From Clostridium felsineum DSM 794 (GTDB lineage: Bacteria > Bacillota > Clostridia > Clostridiales > Clostridiaceae), in assembly GCF_002006355.2 (NCBI RefSeq), contig NZ_CP096980.1, positions 2,480,001 through 2,544,000 of the forward strand: a stretch of 64,000 bases of DNA. The letters run 5' to 3'. The notes under the pieces are model-generated. The model was not told the DNA's origin. It did no database searches and was given only the letters and a program-made list of their open reading frames with translations. Of the stretch, positions 8,791 through 17,048 are shown in pieces (position 1 is the first letter of the stretch; each line of letters opens with the position of its first letter). Made by a program: the position numbers and the translations under genes.

Positions 8791-9624
8791 TTAACTAAAC
8801 AATCCATGTGTACTTTTTAGTAAATCACTTCCTATACCATAATATACCATGCCAAGTATTCCTCCTAAAAGGAGCATGGATATAATTAAAACATATATAT
8901 CTATTTTTTCTGTCTCACTAGCTGTGTAAAAAGAATTTACAGCTTTCAAGGCTGCACTTTGATCATCTATTATTTCTTCTTTTAAACCACTTGATAAGCT
9001 TTCCTTTATAATTGCAACAAAAGTATCTATTTCAGGCATATCATACTCACTATTAAATTCATTAAGTGCTTTTTCAATATTTTTAGATAAATTTATTTTA
9101 GCAGCTAATTTTATTAAACTCTTTTGGAGTCTCTTACTTTTACATACTGTATGAACTTCTAATAATGCATGTCCAATGTTCACTCCAGCAACTGTTTGTA
9201 AACTTACCAAATCATATACATCAGCTAAATCCAATCTTATTCTATTTTTATCATCTTCATTACTTAAATAATTTACGATGTCCACTGAAAAAAAGCCTAA
9301 TATAGCTGCTGCTACTCCCCCTATTAAGCCTTTAGTTGATGCTCCAATATATTGTACAGCTGCCACTGCTCCTCCTAACAATATAAACAACTTTAAAAAT
9401 ATATAACTTTTTACATTTAATTTAAGCGGATTACCACATTTAACAAGTTTTTCTTCAATCAATTTTCTATTGAAGAAATTTATTGTATTTGTCTTTTCAA
9501 TTGGGCTATATTCTGGCTTTGCTTTTTTATATTTAGAATTAAATTTTAGTTTTATAAAGTATCTTAGATAGTAAGCTATAATTAAACTACATATTAAAAG
9601 TATTAATTTAATTATATATAGCAA
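8791..9624 (-). CDS. tadC: TadC-like inner-membrane pilus assembly protein
   Basis: 277 residues: one N-terminal membrane helix, a further pair near residues 80-115, a T2SSF-type cytoplasmic domain (DLADVYDLVSLQTVAGVNIGHAL) and a C-terminal membrane pair ending GMVYYGIGSDLL. This is the layout of GspF-domain proteins of Tad systems, which form the membrane platform turned by the TadA ATPase. It starts at TTG with AAGGAGG upstream and follows the tadB-like gene by 19 bases. Confidence 0.82.
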   Translation of the reverse strand: MLYIIKLILLICSLIIAYYLRYFIKLKFNSKYKKAKPEYSPIEKTNTINFFNRKLIEEKLVKCGNPLKLNVKSYIFLKLFILLGGAVAAVQYIGASTKGLIGGVAAAILGFFSVDIVNYLSNEDDKNRIRLDLADVYDLVSLQTVAGVNIGHALLEVHTVCKSKRLQKSLIKLAAKINLSKNIEKALNEFNSEYDMPEIDTFVAIIKESLSSGLKEEIIDDQSAALKAVNSFYTASETEKIDIYVLIISMLLLGGILGMVYYGIGSDLLKSTHGLFS

Positions 9625-9643
9625 GTTTAGTCCTCCTTTTTAT

Positions 9644-10597
9644 TTAATAATTGAATTTTTTAAGAGAAATACACTTATATGCTGCAAATAAAATTACACA
9701 TAAAATATACCCTAACAGCACTTGTCCTCCTCTCGTATTCATAATCAAAAAACTAAAATTTTCTGTAACTTTAGATAATGCATTAAGTATTATTACTGCC
9801 ATAATTACTATAACTGTAATACTTATTTGTGCAGCTCTAACTTTTCTTTTTCTCTTCTCCTTCTCTTCATAATAATTTCTAACAATTATCCTTGTCTTAT
9901 CCAAAAGCTTTGAATAATTAGCATTGTTTAAAGAACATATATATAAGTTTTTAAGTATATTCTTAAACCTTACATTCTCTACCTTATTTATATAATTTTC
10001 AAAGGCTTTATCTATAGAAATTCCAAATCTTACATCCCTTATAAAATCATCATTATATGTTTTAAGTGGTTCTTTAAGTTTTTTTGTAGTCTCACCTATC
10101 ATAAAGACTATATTATTTTTAATCTCAGCATTACTCTTTAAGGAACTTATGAAAAACATTATGTTATTATCAATTTTATCAAAGTTTATTTGCATCATTT
10201 CCTTTAGGATTCCATAAAAAATAATAAGTACAGCTAAAAATGCCACTACAGAAAATATCAAACTTTTATATAATTCAAAAATTAGAATTGAAAATAAAAA
10301 TGATATAATAAAAACCCCAAAAGCAAAAACCTCGGAGCTCATATATTTAAAATATTTCCTTATACCTGACATATATATAATTTTATCTAATCTATTTAAA
10401 ATACTATTTTGTCTTTTTTCTCTATATACCCTATTTACTTTTTTATCAAGAAGCCTTTCTCTGTACTTTTTATCAAAATGATGTAATACTGCTTTCAATT
10501 TTCCCCTGTCACCTTTTACTAATTTATATGATACCTCATAAGCTAATAAAAAAGTTACTAAAATAAAAATAGAATTTAAAATTATATATAACTTCAA
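9644..10597 (-). CDS. tadB: TadB-like inner-membrane pilus assembly protein
   Basis: 317 residues with an N-terminal anchor, a membrane pair around 90-130, a central T2SSF-type domain (NAEIKNNIVFMIGETTKKLKEP) and two C-terminal membrane helices. TadB and TadC are usually adjacent and form a heteromeric platform. The start is TTG with AGGAGGTG upstream, only 2 bases after the tadA-like stop, so it is translationally linked. Confidence 0.82.
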   Translation of the reverse strand: MKLYIILNSIFILVTFLLAYEVSYKLVKGDRGKLKAVLHHFDKKYRERLLDKKVNRVYREKRQNSILNRLDKIIYMSGIRKYFKYMSSEVFAFGVFIISFLFSILIFELYKSLIFSVVAFLAVLIIFYGILKEMMQINFDKIDNNIMFFISSLKSNAEIKNNIVFMIGETTKKLKEPLKTYNDDFIRDVRFGISIDKAFENYINKVENVRFKNILKNLYICSLNNANYSKLLDKTRIIVRNYYEEKEKRKRKVRAAQISITVIVIMAVIILNALSKVTENFSFLIMNTRGGQVLLGYILCVILFAAYKCISLKKFNY

Positions 10598-10599
10598 AC

Positions 10600-11874
10600 T
10601 TATTCACCTCCTATTTTATCTATTATTTTAGAACAACTCTCATTTATTTTTATAAAATTACCTCTCCTTAATTTAAATACTTCATTATAAATAATTTCAC
10701 AGCTTTCTTCATTAAAGCCTGAAACCTCTGTTATTTCACTAACTTTATAATCCTTCATAAATATTATGATATCTACTAAGGAAAGTATCTTTAAAATTCC
10801 ATATCTATTTAAGTTAGGATTTGCTTCCACCATATAATTAAGCAATCTCTCTATAGCTTCTTTTGCTCCATTTGAATGTACAGATCCCCAACCACTATGT
10901 CCTGTTCCAATAACCTTAAAAAGATTAAGTACCTCCTTTCCTTTAATTTCACCTATTACAATCATGTCCAAATCCTCTGTCATTGCAAATCTTGTTAAAT
11001 CTGTTAACGTATACTCAGCATCATTTTCACCTATTCTCCTTTTCTCTTTTTGAAACATCATGTTAGGATGATTGGAAAAGAGTTCCTCTGATTCTTGTAC
11101 TATAAGTGCTGCTCTATCATATGGGACTTTTTCAAGCAATGCATTTATCATAGTTGTCTTCCCACTGCCTCCTTTTCCACACAAAAGTATATTTACTCCT
11201 GCTCTAACATTTTTAACAAGATAACTATAAATTGCTTTATCAAACATATATTTCTTAAACATTAAGGTTTCAAGTTCTAACTTGTGTTTAGGTATTTTTC
11301 TTATAGATACATATGCATTATCTATGGAGTTTATAAAAGATGAACTTACACTTATTCTCAGATAAAATTCATCTGTATTATCTGATAAAATCTGCAAAGC
11401 ATTTTTCTTATCAAGAGTTCCATTAAGCTTTATGACCATATAATTGAAAAATATATCAAAGGATTTTTTAGAAGGAAATCTTACTTCTGATGAAATCCTC
11501 TTCCCTCTATGCTTTACTTGTATATTGTCATAAGAAAGCACCCTTATATCTGAAATTTCTTCATTATCAATTAAGTCTTGAAGTACATAATACCCAAATA
11601 AATAATCTTTAACTTTTTTTATTAAAAGTCTCCTTATTTCCTCATCAATTTTAATTTCATTTTTGTCTACATAATTTAGAATTTCGTTTTTAAGAGAAAC
11701 TTCTGGCAATTTACCACTCTCTGTATCATTTATTAAATATGGTCTTTTCTCTGTAAATTCTTTTATTATATTATCTACTAATTTTGCCAACTCATCTCCT
11801 ATATTATAGACTTCGTCATCTATTAAATTAGTATTTTTATAATTGAGCTCTTTAATTAAATTAACTCTATTCAC
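10600..11874 (-). CDS. tadA: TadA/CpaF-type secretion ATPase
   Basis: 424 residues. Walker A GKGGSGKT lies at 233-240, Walker B LDMIVIGEI at 302-310, and the His-box region GTGHSGWGSVHSNG at 323-336. These define the VirB11/PilT-like CpaF branch that powers Tad pilus extension and retraction. It is the only such ATPase in the window, so it may serve the pilus alone or also the type IV secretion channel in place of VirB11. The start is GTG at 11874, overlapping the last base of the tadZ-like gene. Confidence 0.92.
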   Translation of the reverse strand: MNRVNLIKELNYKNTNLIDDEVYNIGDELAKLVDNIIKEFTEKRPYLINDTESGKLPEVSLKNEILNYVDKNEIKIDEEIRRLLIKKVKDYLFGYYVLQDLIDNEEISDIRVLSYDNIQVKHRGKRISSEVRFPSKKSFDIFFNYMVIKLNGTLDKKNALQILSDNTDEFYLRISVSSSFINSIDNAYVSIRKIPKHKLELETLMFKKYMFDKAIYSYLVKNVRAGVNILLCGKGGSGKTTMINALLEKVPYDRAALIVQESEELFSNHPNMMFQKEKRRIGENDAEYTLTDLTRFAMTEDLDMIVIGEIKGKEVLNLFKVIGTGHSGWGSVHSNGAKEAIERLLNYMVEANPNLNRYGILKILSLVDIIIFMKDYKVSEITEVSGFNEESCEIIYNEVFKLRRGNFIKINESCSKIIDKIGGE

Positions 11875-13172
11875 TAAATTGCACCTTCTTTTTTAACAAA
11901 AAATCTACTAAAAAAAGAAGCCTTAGGTACATAATCAAGCTTCTCAAGTATACTATAATATGCTTTTTTAGATTCTTTTTTCACACCTATTGTTTCTATA
12001 AAAGGCTTTTGTTTATTTAATGCATACTCTCTTATATCATCTTTAGGAATATAACCTATGAGTTTATAATCACAAAAAAGTTCTTCTATAATTTCACTAT
12101 CTAAACTTTTAGGAGAAAAATCATAAATGACAAAATTCAACTTATCTTTAGTTATTACATTTTTAAAATTCTCTGCTACAAAAAGAGCATTCCTTATACT
12201 TGTATAATTAGGCTTGACGATAAATATAATTTTACTTGATAATTTAATAGGAACAAAGGTACTTCCCAGACTTATATCAGGATTTGTATTTATAAGTATA
12301 GTATCATAAATCCTACTAGCAGTATTAACTATTTTTGAAAAATACTCATTTGGCATTTTTTCAAACAACATTAAGTCATAAAGTCCAGTTGCTAAATCTA
12401 TGTTTTTATATTTAGGATGCTTTTTTACAAACTTAACCAGATTATTTTCATTTAAGATATCCCTTTCCAACGCATTATACATCAAAGTAAGGCTTGTACT
12501 TTTTTCTATATCATATTTACTCTCAATGTTTATTTCTTTTTTTACTCCAAGAAAATTATCCATAACAGGGAATAAGGTATTAAAATCTAAGATTAATATT
12601 TTTTGATCAACCTTCTTTGATAAAATTACACTTAGCTGTGTTATAAAATCTGCAGTTACAAAAGCATCATCTGTTGTATACACAGTTATTATGCTCTTTT
12701 TCATTGTCCTAGTCTTATATACTATTTCTTTTACAGGAACTTCAACTTTCTTTTCAATAACTCTATTTGTGATTTTTCCTTCTTTATTTTCTAGACCGCT
12801 GTATTCTAAATATATATCAGATATATCTGAAAATGAATTTGGTTTTAGAATTAAATTAATAATCTCAGACGGTTTCACAGGATCTAACAGTATATCATTT
12901 ATAGAATAATTAAAACACTCTTTTATTCCAAAAGGGTCATCTGAACTAGTTAGGTATACAACTCTAGTATTATTAGATTTTAAATCAAAAAGCAATTTAG
13001 ACATCACAATATCGCCTACAAGTCTATTAGATATAACCACTATGTTGAAATGTTTAATTTTAAAAAACTCCCTATAATTAACTTTGGTAACCTCAATATC
13101 TTTTCTCCCCTTTAAAATTTCCGTAACTTTATTATCAAGTTCTGTCATACCTGTTGCCATTGCTACATCCAT
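11874..13172 (-). CDS. TadZ/CpaE-like protein with degenerate P-loop
   Basis: 432 residues. A receiver-like N-terminal domain (about 40-115: FNIVVISN, VVYLTSSDDP) is followed by a MinD/ParA-like domain. Where the KGGxGKT loop should be, the sequence reads IITVYTTDDAFVTADF (161-176) with no lysine or glycine run. The later strands are conserved (ILILDFNTLFP, TILINTNPDISLG). In Tad systems this protein places the machine at the right site in the cell. The missing P-loop suggests it binds partners or membrane without ATP hydrolysis. It is the first gene of the Tad operon, with an AGGAGG site before the ATG. Confidence 0.78.
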   Translation of the reverse strand: MDVAMATGMTELDNKVTEILKGRKDIEVTKVNYREFFKIKHFNIVVISNRLVGDIVMSKLLFDLKSNNTRVVYLTSSDDPFGIKECFNYSINDILLDPVKPSEIINLILKPNSFSDISDIYLEYSGLENKEGKITNRVIEKKVEVPVKEIVYKTRTMKKSIITVYTTDDAFVTADFITQLSVILSKKVDQKILILDFNTLFPVMDNFLGVKKEINIESKYDIEKSTSLTLMYNALERDILNENNLVKFVKKHPKYKNIDLATGLYDLMLFEKMPNEYFSKIVNTASRIYDTILINTNPDISLGSTFVPIKLSSKIIFIVKPNYTSIRNALFVAENFKNVITKDKLNFVIYDFSPKSLDSEIIEELFCDYKLIGYIPKDDIREYALNKQKPFIETIGVKKESKKAYYSILEKLDYVPKASFFSRFFVKKEGAI

Positions 13173-13205
13173 ATATATTACCTCCTTTTTATTTTAAACT
13201 AGAAA

Positions 13206-13227
13206 AAAGCCTGGAAATCCAGACTTT
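13206..13227 (-). terminator. Rho-independent terminator ahead of the Tad operon
   Basis: On the minus strand a 9-bp stem (one G-U pair) with an ATTT loop, followed by six T. It stops transcripts entering from the small ORF side, so the Tad operon promoter must lie within the 33 bases before tadZ, or transcription must read through. Confidence 0.75.
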
Positions 13228-13483
13228 AAAAATTAACTTTACAGATATAAATTTTTTAATAACAACTATTTTCCACAACTTCCCTAGAACAATTACATTT
13301 TAATATATATCTTCTAACGAAAACTATCTAATTACTACTTTTTTTCTACCGTAGTATTTGTAATCTTTAATTTAACTTCTTACTTTATTATTATTTAGTA
13401 TACTTTACCTTATTAATTGAATATAATATTTTAGTATAAAAAATATATGTTTATAATATAAACAAATGTGCTATAATATAAAT

Positions 13484-13558
13484 AAAGAAAGTCATTGGGC
13501 TTTATGCTTAAATATAAGATGTTTATCTAAAACGCACTTAGTGGAATGGGTGCGTTTT
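13484..13558 (+). ncRNA. Candidate antisense RNA to a small membrane protein gene
   Basis: A TATAAT box at 13472-13477 on the plus strand would start a transcript near 13484 that ends at the two-way hairpin 13529-13558. The RNA converges on the small ORF 13558-13737. It contains AAGAAAGTCATTGGG, resembling the segment AAGAAAAACTTACTGGG at 13785-13801 in the leader of that ORF, so the two RNAs could pair at two places. The -35 is weak. This is inferred from layout only. Confidence 0.35.
13529..13558. terminator. Two-way terminator hairpin
   Basis: Perfect 9-bp arms, AAAACGCAC (13529-13537) and GTGCGTTTT (13550-13558), are flanked by T runs on both strands. The hairpin overlaps the stop codon of the small ORF on the minus strand. 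Confidence 0.75.
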
Positions 13559-13737
13559 TAGTTTTTTGAGCTTTTATTTTCAGATTTAACTTCTATTTCA
13601 GAATTCAAAACATTTTTAATTCTTGTCTTACTTTTTAATGCTACTTTATCCTTCATATAGGTAGCAATAAATACTATAGCTGTCATAGCCAATGTTGTCA
13701 TACAAACTATTGCAACAAGAATTATTTTATCACTCAT
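13558..13737 (-). CDS. 59-residue single-span membrane protein
   Basis: A short N-terminus, one hydrophobic helix (about residues 5-27) and a Lys/Ser/Asn-rich charged tail. AGGGGGTGAT precedes two tandem ATGs; the second (13737) has the better spacing. The gene has a 100-base leader with a strong extended -10 promoter (13841-13849). Convergent transcription and a shared terminator recall type I toxin-antitoxin loci of Firmicutes. The protein is longer than most such toxins and no family was recognised, so an ordinary small membrane protein remains possible. Confidence 0.6.
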   Translation of the reverse strand: MSDKIILVAIVCMTTLAMTAIVFIATYMKDKVALKSKTRIKNVLNSEIEVKSENKSSKN

Positions 13738-13840
13738 CATATCACCCCCTGTTGTCTAAATTACCCAATAACTTTCTTCTGGCAAAGAAAAACTTACTGG
13801 GGTGATATATAAATATCTTATACCGTCTTCCTATATCCAT

Positions 13841-13849
13841 ATTATACCA
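13841..13849 (-). promoter_or_regulatory. Extended -10 promoter of the small membrane protein gene
   Basis: The minus strand reads TG-G-TATAAT (13849 down to 13841), predicting a start near 13834 and a leader of roughly 100 bases. No good -35 is seen, which is acceptable for an extended -10 element. Confidence 0.5.
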
Positions 13850-13886
13850 CATTTTACATAATGATATTCATTATAGGTCTATATTG

Positions 13887-14744
13887 TTACTTTTTAAAAA
13901 ATAAAAATGCAATTCCAAAAATTAAAATACATATGTAACCAAACTTTTTTTTGAGATTTTTTTCTTTAAATATAATTCCTCCAACTACAGCAGAAACAAT
14001 TATAGATATTTTTCTTAAAGGCATAACTATTGATATCTGACTGGAAGGAATATTTAGTGCTGTAAAATATATTCTGTCTGATACAATAAGTATTAAACTC
14101 ATAAGTGGTACAAAAAAATCAAGCTTTACAGGACTTCTATCTTTAGCTTTGATTCTAAAATAAATCATAGCAGCACCATTAAATAAAAACATAAATAAAC
14201 AAAACCAAAATTGCATTTGTCCTGCATTTATAGATTTAAGTGCTATTTTATCAATAGTTGCACTTATAGCATTTAAAATTGCTGCAATTATCATAAAATA
14301 AAAATACTTATTCTTAAATATATTTACAACTTCATTTGAACCCACTCTTCCTATAAAATAGTAAGATACAAGCATTATACCAATTCCTATATACTGTAAA
14401 AAATATAGTCTTTCATTTAATATAAAAATACCAAAGATTACAGAGAACATAGGATTTAAGGTATCAAAAGGCGTTATTACACTTATGGGTAATTTTTTTA
14501 TTGCTGAAAAGCTAAGTGCCCAAGATATAAAAACAATAAATGTCTTAATAAGTATTATTAAAATCTTATCTCCTTTAATATTTAACGCATTTTGAAACTC
14601 AAAAGATACAAAAATAAACGCAAAAAAAGAATAAAAAGCCAATACTGTTATTACAGAATTCTTTTCAAAAGCTTTTTTCTTTGTTATATCCCACAACCCC
14701 AATAAAATTCCAGATAAAATGACCATCCATATCCATGAATACAT
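13887..14744 (-). CDS. EamA/DMT-family membrane transporter
   Basis: 285 residues with about ten membrane helices in two repeats of five, as in the drug/metabolite transporter superfamily. It contains the family-type turn FDTLNPMFSVIFGIFILNERL in the first repeat and MPLRKISIIVSAVVGGIIFKE in the second, where EamA proteins have conserved acidic and proline positions. The substrate cannot be read from sequence. The gene stands alone between two unrelated small genes and appears to be cargo or core sequence separating the two secretion operons. Confidence 0.85.
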   Translation of the reverse strand: MYSWIWMVILSGILLGLWDITKKKAFEKNSVITVLAFYSFFAFIFVSFEFQNALNIKGDKILIILIKTFIVFISWALSFSAIKKLPISVITPFDTLNPMFSVIFGIFILNERLYFLQYIGIGIMLVSYYFIGRVGSNEVVNIFKNKYFYFMIIAAILNAISATIDKIALKSINAGQMQFWFCLFMFLFNGAAMIYFRIKAKDRSPVKLDFFVPLMSLILIVSDRIYFTALNIPSSQISIVMPLRKISIIVSAVVGGIIFKEKNLKKKFGYICILIFGIAFLFFKK

Positions 14745-14920
14745 AAAATTGCTCCTTCTATTGTATAATAATTTTTAAATACTCTTTTACAGTATATATT
14801 TTTATTTTATACAGGTCAATTTTCATTATTTTTAAAATTTTCTATTAAAAAAGCAGACCTTTGCCTCCTCTTAATCAATTTAATTTTATTTTAAATTCCA
14901 TACTTGATAATTATATAGAA

Positions 14921-14954
14921 AAATAGCAAGCTTCATCCCTGAAACTTGCTATTT
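14921..14954 (-). terminator. Rho-independent terminator of the lipoprotein gene
   Basis: Perfect 10-bp arms, AAATAGCAAG (14921-14930) and CTTGCTATTT (14945-14954), followed by T on the minus strand. Confidence 0.8.
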
Positions 14955-14965
14955 CAACTATATTC

Positions 14966-15316
14966 CTATTTTATTTTTAAAGCATCTATTATTTTATTTT
15001 CTTGATCTTGTGTAATAACCTTATCTTTTACTAATTTATCTAAGGCATCTTTAGGTTTACCTGTTGCTTTTGTAACGTTATCCATAAGTGCAGTCAATAC
15101 CGCAGCTGATTGTTCCTTTGTTATTGCACTGCTTTTTTCTAAATCTTTGAGACCAGTATTATATGTCTTTTTTATATTATCCTTGTCGACCACTTTTTTT
15201 GTAGTATTTTCAGTATTTGAAGAAGAGTTATTGCTGCACCCGCAAAATGCGCATAATGTAACAATTAAAAGCAAAGCTATAGTAATAATTCTATTGAAAA
15301 TTTTATACTTTTTCAT
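14966..15316 (-). CDS. Small exported lipoprotein-like protein
   Basis: 116 residues. The signal sequence (KKYKIFNRIITIALLLIVTL) ends in AFCGCS, a plausible but imperfect lipobox (Phe where Leu/Val is usual). The mature part starts with a Ser/Asn/Thr linker and then a helical region with the repeated theme KSSAITKEQSAAVLTAL and DKVITQDQENKIIDAL, which resembles helical repeats of clostridial exported proteins. It is monocistronic with its own terminator. No function was recognised. Confidence 0.65.
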   Translation of the reverse strand: MKKYKIFNRIITIALLLIVTLCAFCGCSNNSSSNTENTTKKVVDKDNIKKTYNTGLKDLEKSSAITKEQSAAVLTALMDNVTKATGKPKDALDKLVKDKVITQDQENKIIDALKIK

Positions 15317-15413
15317 TAAAAATCTTCCTCCCTAATTAAAATTAATTTATCACAATATAGCTTCTACTTTTATATTAAATTTATTCTAATATACTTCTTA
15401 TATTTTAACCTGC

Positions 15414-16073
15414 TTAGTTCGAAATTTTATCTGTTATACTGAATTTTTTTCCATCTTCATGCCCTTTAAAATAAATATGATTATATCCATTATACTTGAC
15501 TTTCATACTTATTTTTCCATTGAACTTAATCCTATTATGTTCCTTGGTAACTTCCTTATCCTTAGCTAATACAATTGCCCATTTAATATTAGATTTTTTT
15601 TGGATTTCGAAGCTTTCTTGAAGCCCATCAATAAATCCCAATGCATAATCATTTTCAATACCTTTTGTACTGATTTTTTTCTTCGAATACTCATATTTTA
15701 ATCTTTTAACAATACTATTTATAGAATCTATTGCATAATTAAGAACAATATCACATATTATAATATCTTCTTCTTTCCCAAAGAAAATTATTGTATTAGT
15801 TCTTCTTCTCTTATAATAATTATAACATCCAAAATTATCAGCTATTATTTTAGCAAGATATCCTTTCCATCTTGCTTTGGTAAAAGATACTTTGCTTACT
15901 TTTTCTTCAATTATACTATTATTCACACTATACTTCGTAACTTCCTTTAAAGACAACTTGTATTTAATTAAAAGCTCTTGTGCTTTAATCATAGCTAATT
16001 TAGCTTCATTTTCGTTACTGCTTTCACTTAAACTTAATAATTTTTGTATTTTCTCAATTATTTTATTGTTCAT
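15414..16073 (-). CDS. DUF2786-domain protein
   Basis: About 219 residues. The first 45 (KIIEKIQKLLSLSESSNENEAKLAMIKAQELLIKYKL) match the DUF2786 helical domain, found in phage- and mobile-element-associated proteins of unknown role. The remaining 170 residues are mixed alpha/beta and basic, as in the usual C-terminal partner domain. The ATG at 16073 is chosen because AGGAG lies just upstream; the 14-codon extension has no site. It stands alone, beyond the terminator of the secretion operon. Confidence 0.72.
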   Translation of the reverse strand: MNNKIIEKIQKLLSLSESSNENEAKLAMIKAQELLIKYKLSLKEVTKYSVNNSIIEEKVSKVSFTKARWKGYLAKIIADNFGCYNYYKRRRTNTIIFFGKEEDIIICDIVLNYAIDSINSIVKRLKYEYSKKKISTKGIENDYALGFIDGLQESFEIQKKSNIKWAIVLAKDKEVTKEHNRIKFNGKISMKVKYNGYNHIYFKGHEDGKKFSITDKISN

Positions 16074-16175
16074 TATTATCTCCTCTAATGAGAACTTTTT
16101 ACTCTTGATTAACATTTACATTATATTAAAGTTACAGATATAATTCAAAATATATAGTTAACAAAATAAAAAAAA

Positions 16176-16204
16176 CAGCCAGTAAAGGAGATCTAAACTG
16201 ACTG
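16176..16204 (-). terminator. Terminator of the type IV secretion operon
   Basis: An 8-bp stem (CAGTCAGT / ACTGGCTG with one G-U pair on the minus strand) is followed by eight T. It lies 130 bases past the last gene of the VirB-like operon. Confidence 0.75.
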
Positions 16205-16333
16205 ACTTAATTTAATTAATTATTTTTTGTTTCTATGTTTATATATTAGCTTTCCTTTGTGACAATCATGTTACAAAAATAAGTATATTATATTAAACTT
16301 TAGTTTTAATATATATTTTATTCCAACTGTAGT

Positions 16334-17038
16334 TTATCTTATCTCTATCATGTTATTGACTAAATCAACTTTAATTTTAAAGCTTTGTTCACTATTGCTA
16401 CTATAATATAAACTCATATAAAATTCAATAAATCTATTCTCATGCTTTTCCATATTATTTATAATTCCATATTTAATCTTTTTATTATTATCAAATAACT
16501 CAAACTTAAGTATAAGCTTTTTTAAATTTTCTTGTTTTTCTATCCCATACAAATAATTAAGTCTACATTTATTCTTCCGTATATATGAACTTAAAGCTTT
16601 ATCATCATTTTTAATATTTGAAGTTTCTTTATAGAGTCTTGGCATATCGGTTGTTGCTTCCTTCACCCTTTTCTCTATTAAGAACATTTCATCGAGTGTC
16701 ACAAGCTTAAAATTATATAAATCATTAATATTATCTATATAAAAATCACCATTACTTCGCCTCTCGTTATATATATTAGTTTCCATATTTACATTGTTAC
16801 TATCATCACTTTGAAATTTTTTAAGTTTGCAAGTATTTTTATTTTCACGCCTTATCTCAATATTTACTCTATTTTCTTTCTCAATTTCAACATTTTTTCC
16901 TTTTAATTCTATGCTTTTCCTTGGATTTAAATTGTCACGATTTTTATAAATAAAGTTAGAGACTAAAAATATACAAACAAATATAAATGCAGCTGTAATA
17001 ATACTTCCCACTATAATTAATTTCAATTTTCTATCCAT
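16334..17038 (-). CDS. Hypothetical membrane-anchored protein, last gene of the secretion operon
   Basis: 234 residues: one N-terminal membrane helix (about 8-30), a charged Glu/Asn/Arg-rich linker and a C-terminal beta-rich region (YGIINNMEKHENRFIEFYMSLYY) of about 100 residues. The final domain has the size of VirB8/TcpC-type NTF2-like domains common in Gram-positive type IV secretion systems, but no diagnostic motif was seen. It is 10 bases downstream of the wall hydrolase gene with a good GGAGG site, so it belongs to the apparatus. Confidence 0.65.
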   Translation of the reverse strand: MDRKLKLIIVGSIITAAFIFVCIFLVSNFIYKNRDNLNPRKSIELKGKNVEIEKENRVNIEIRRENKNTCKLKKFQSDDSNNVNMETNIYNERRSNGDFYIDNINDLYNFKLVTLDEMFLIEKRVKEATTDMPRLYKETSNIKNDDKALSSYIRKNKCRLNYLYGIEKQENLKKLILKFELFDNNKKIKYGIINNMEKHENRFIEFYMSLYYSSNSEQSFKIKVDLVNNMIEIR

Positions 17039-17048
17039 TCTTATCCTC

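Noticed and set aside
13763..13802. A strong terminator in the leader of the small membrane protein gene
   Set aside because: The arms match only partly and no T run follows; it may be a leader structure but not a clear terminator.
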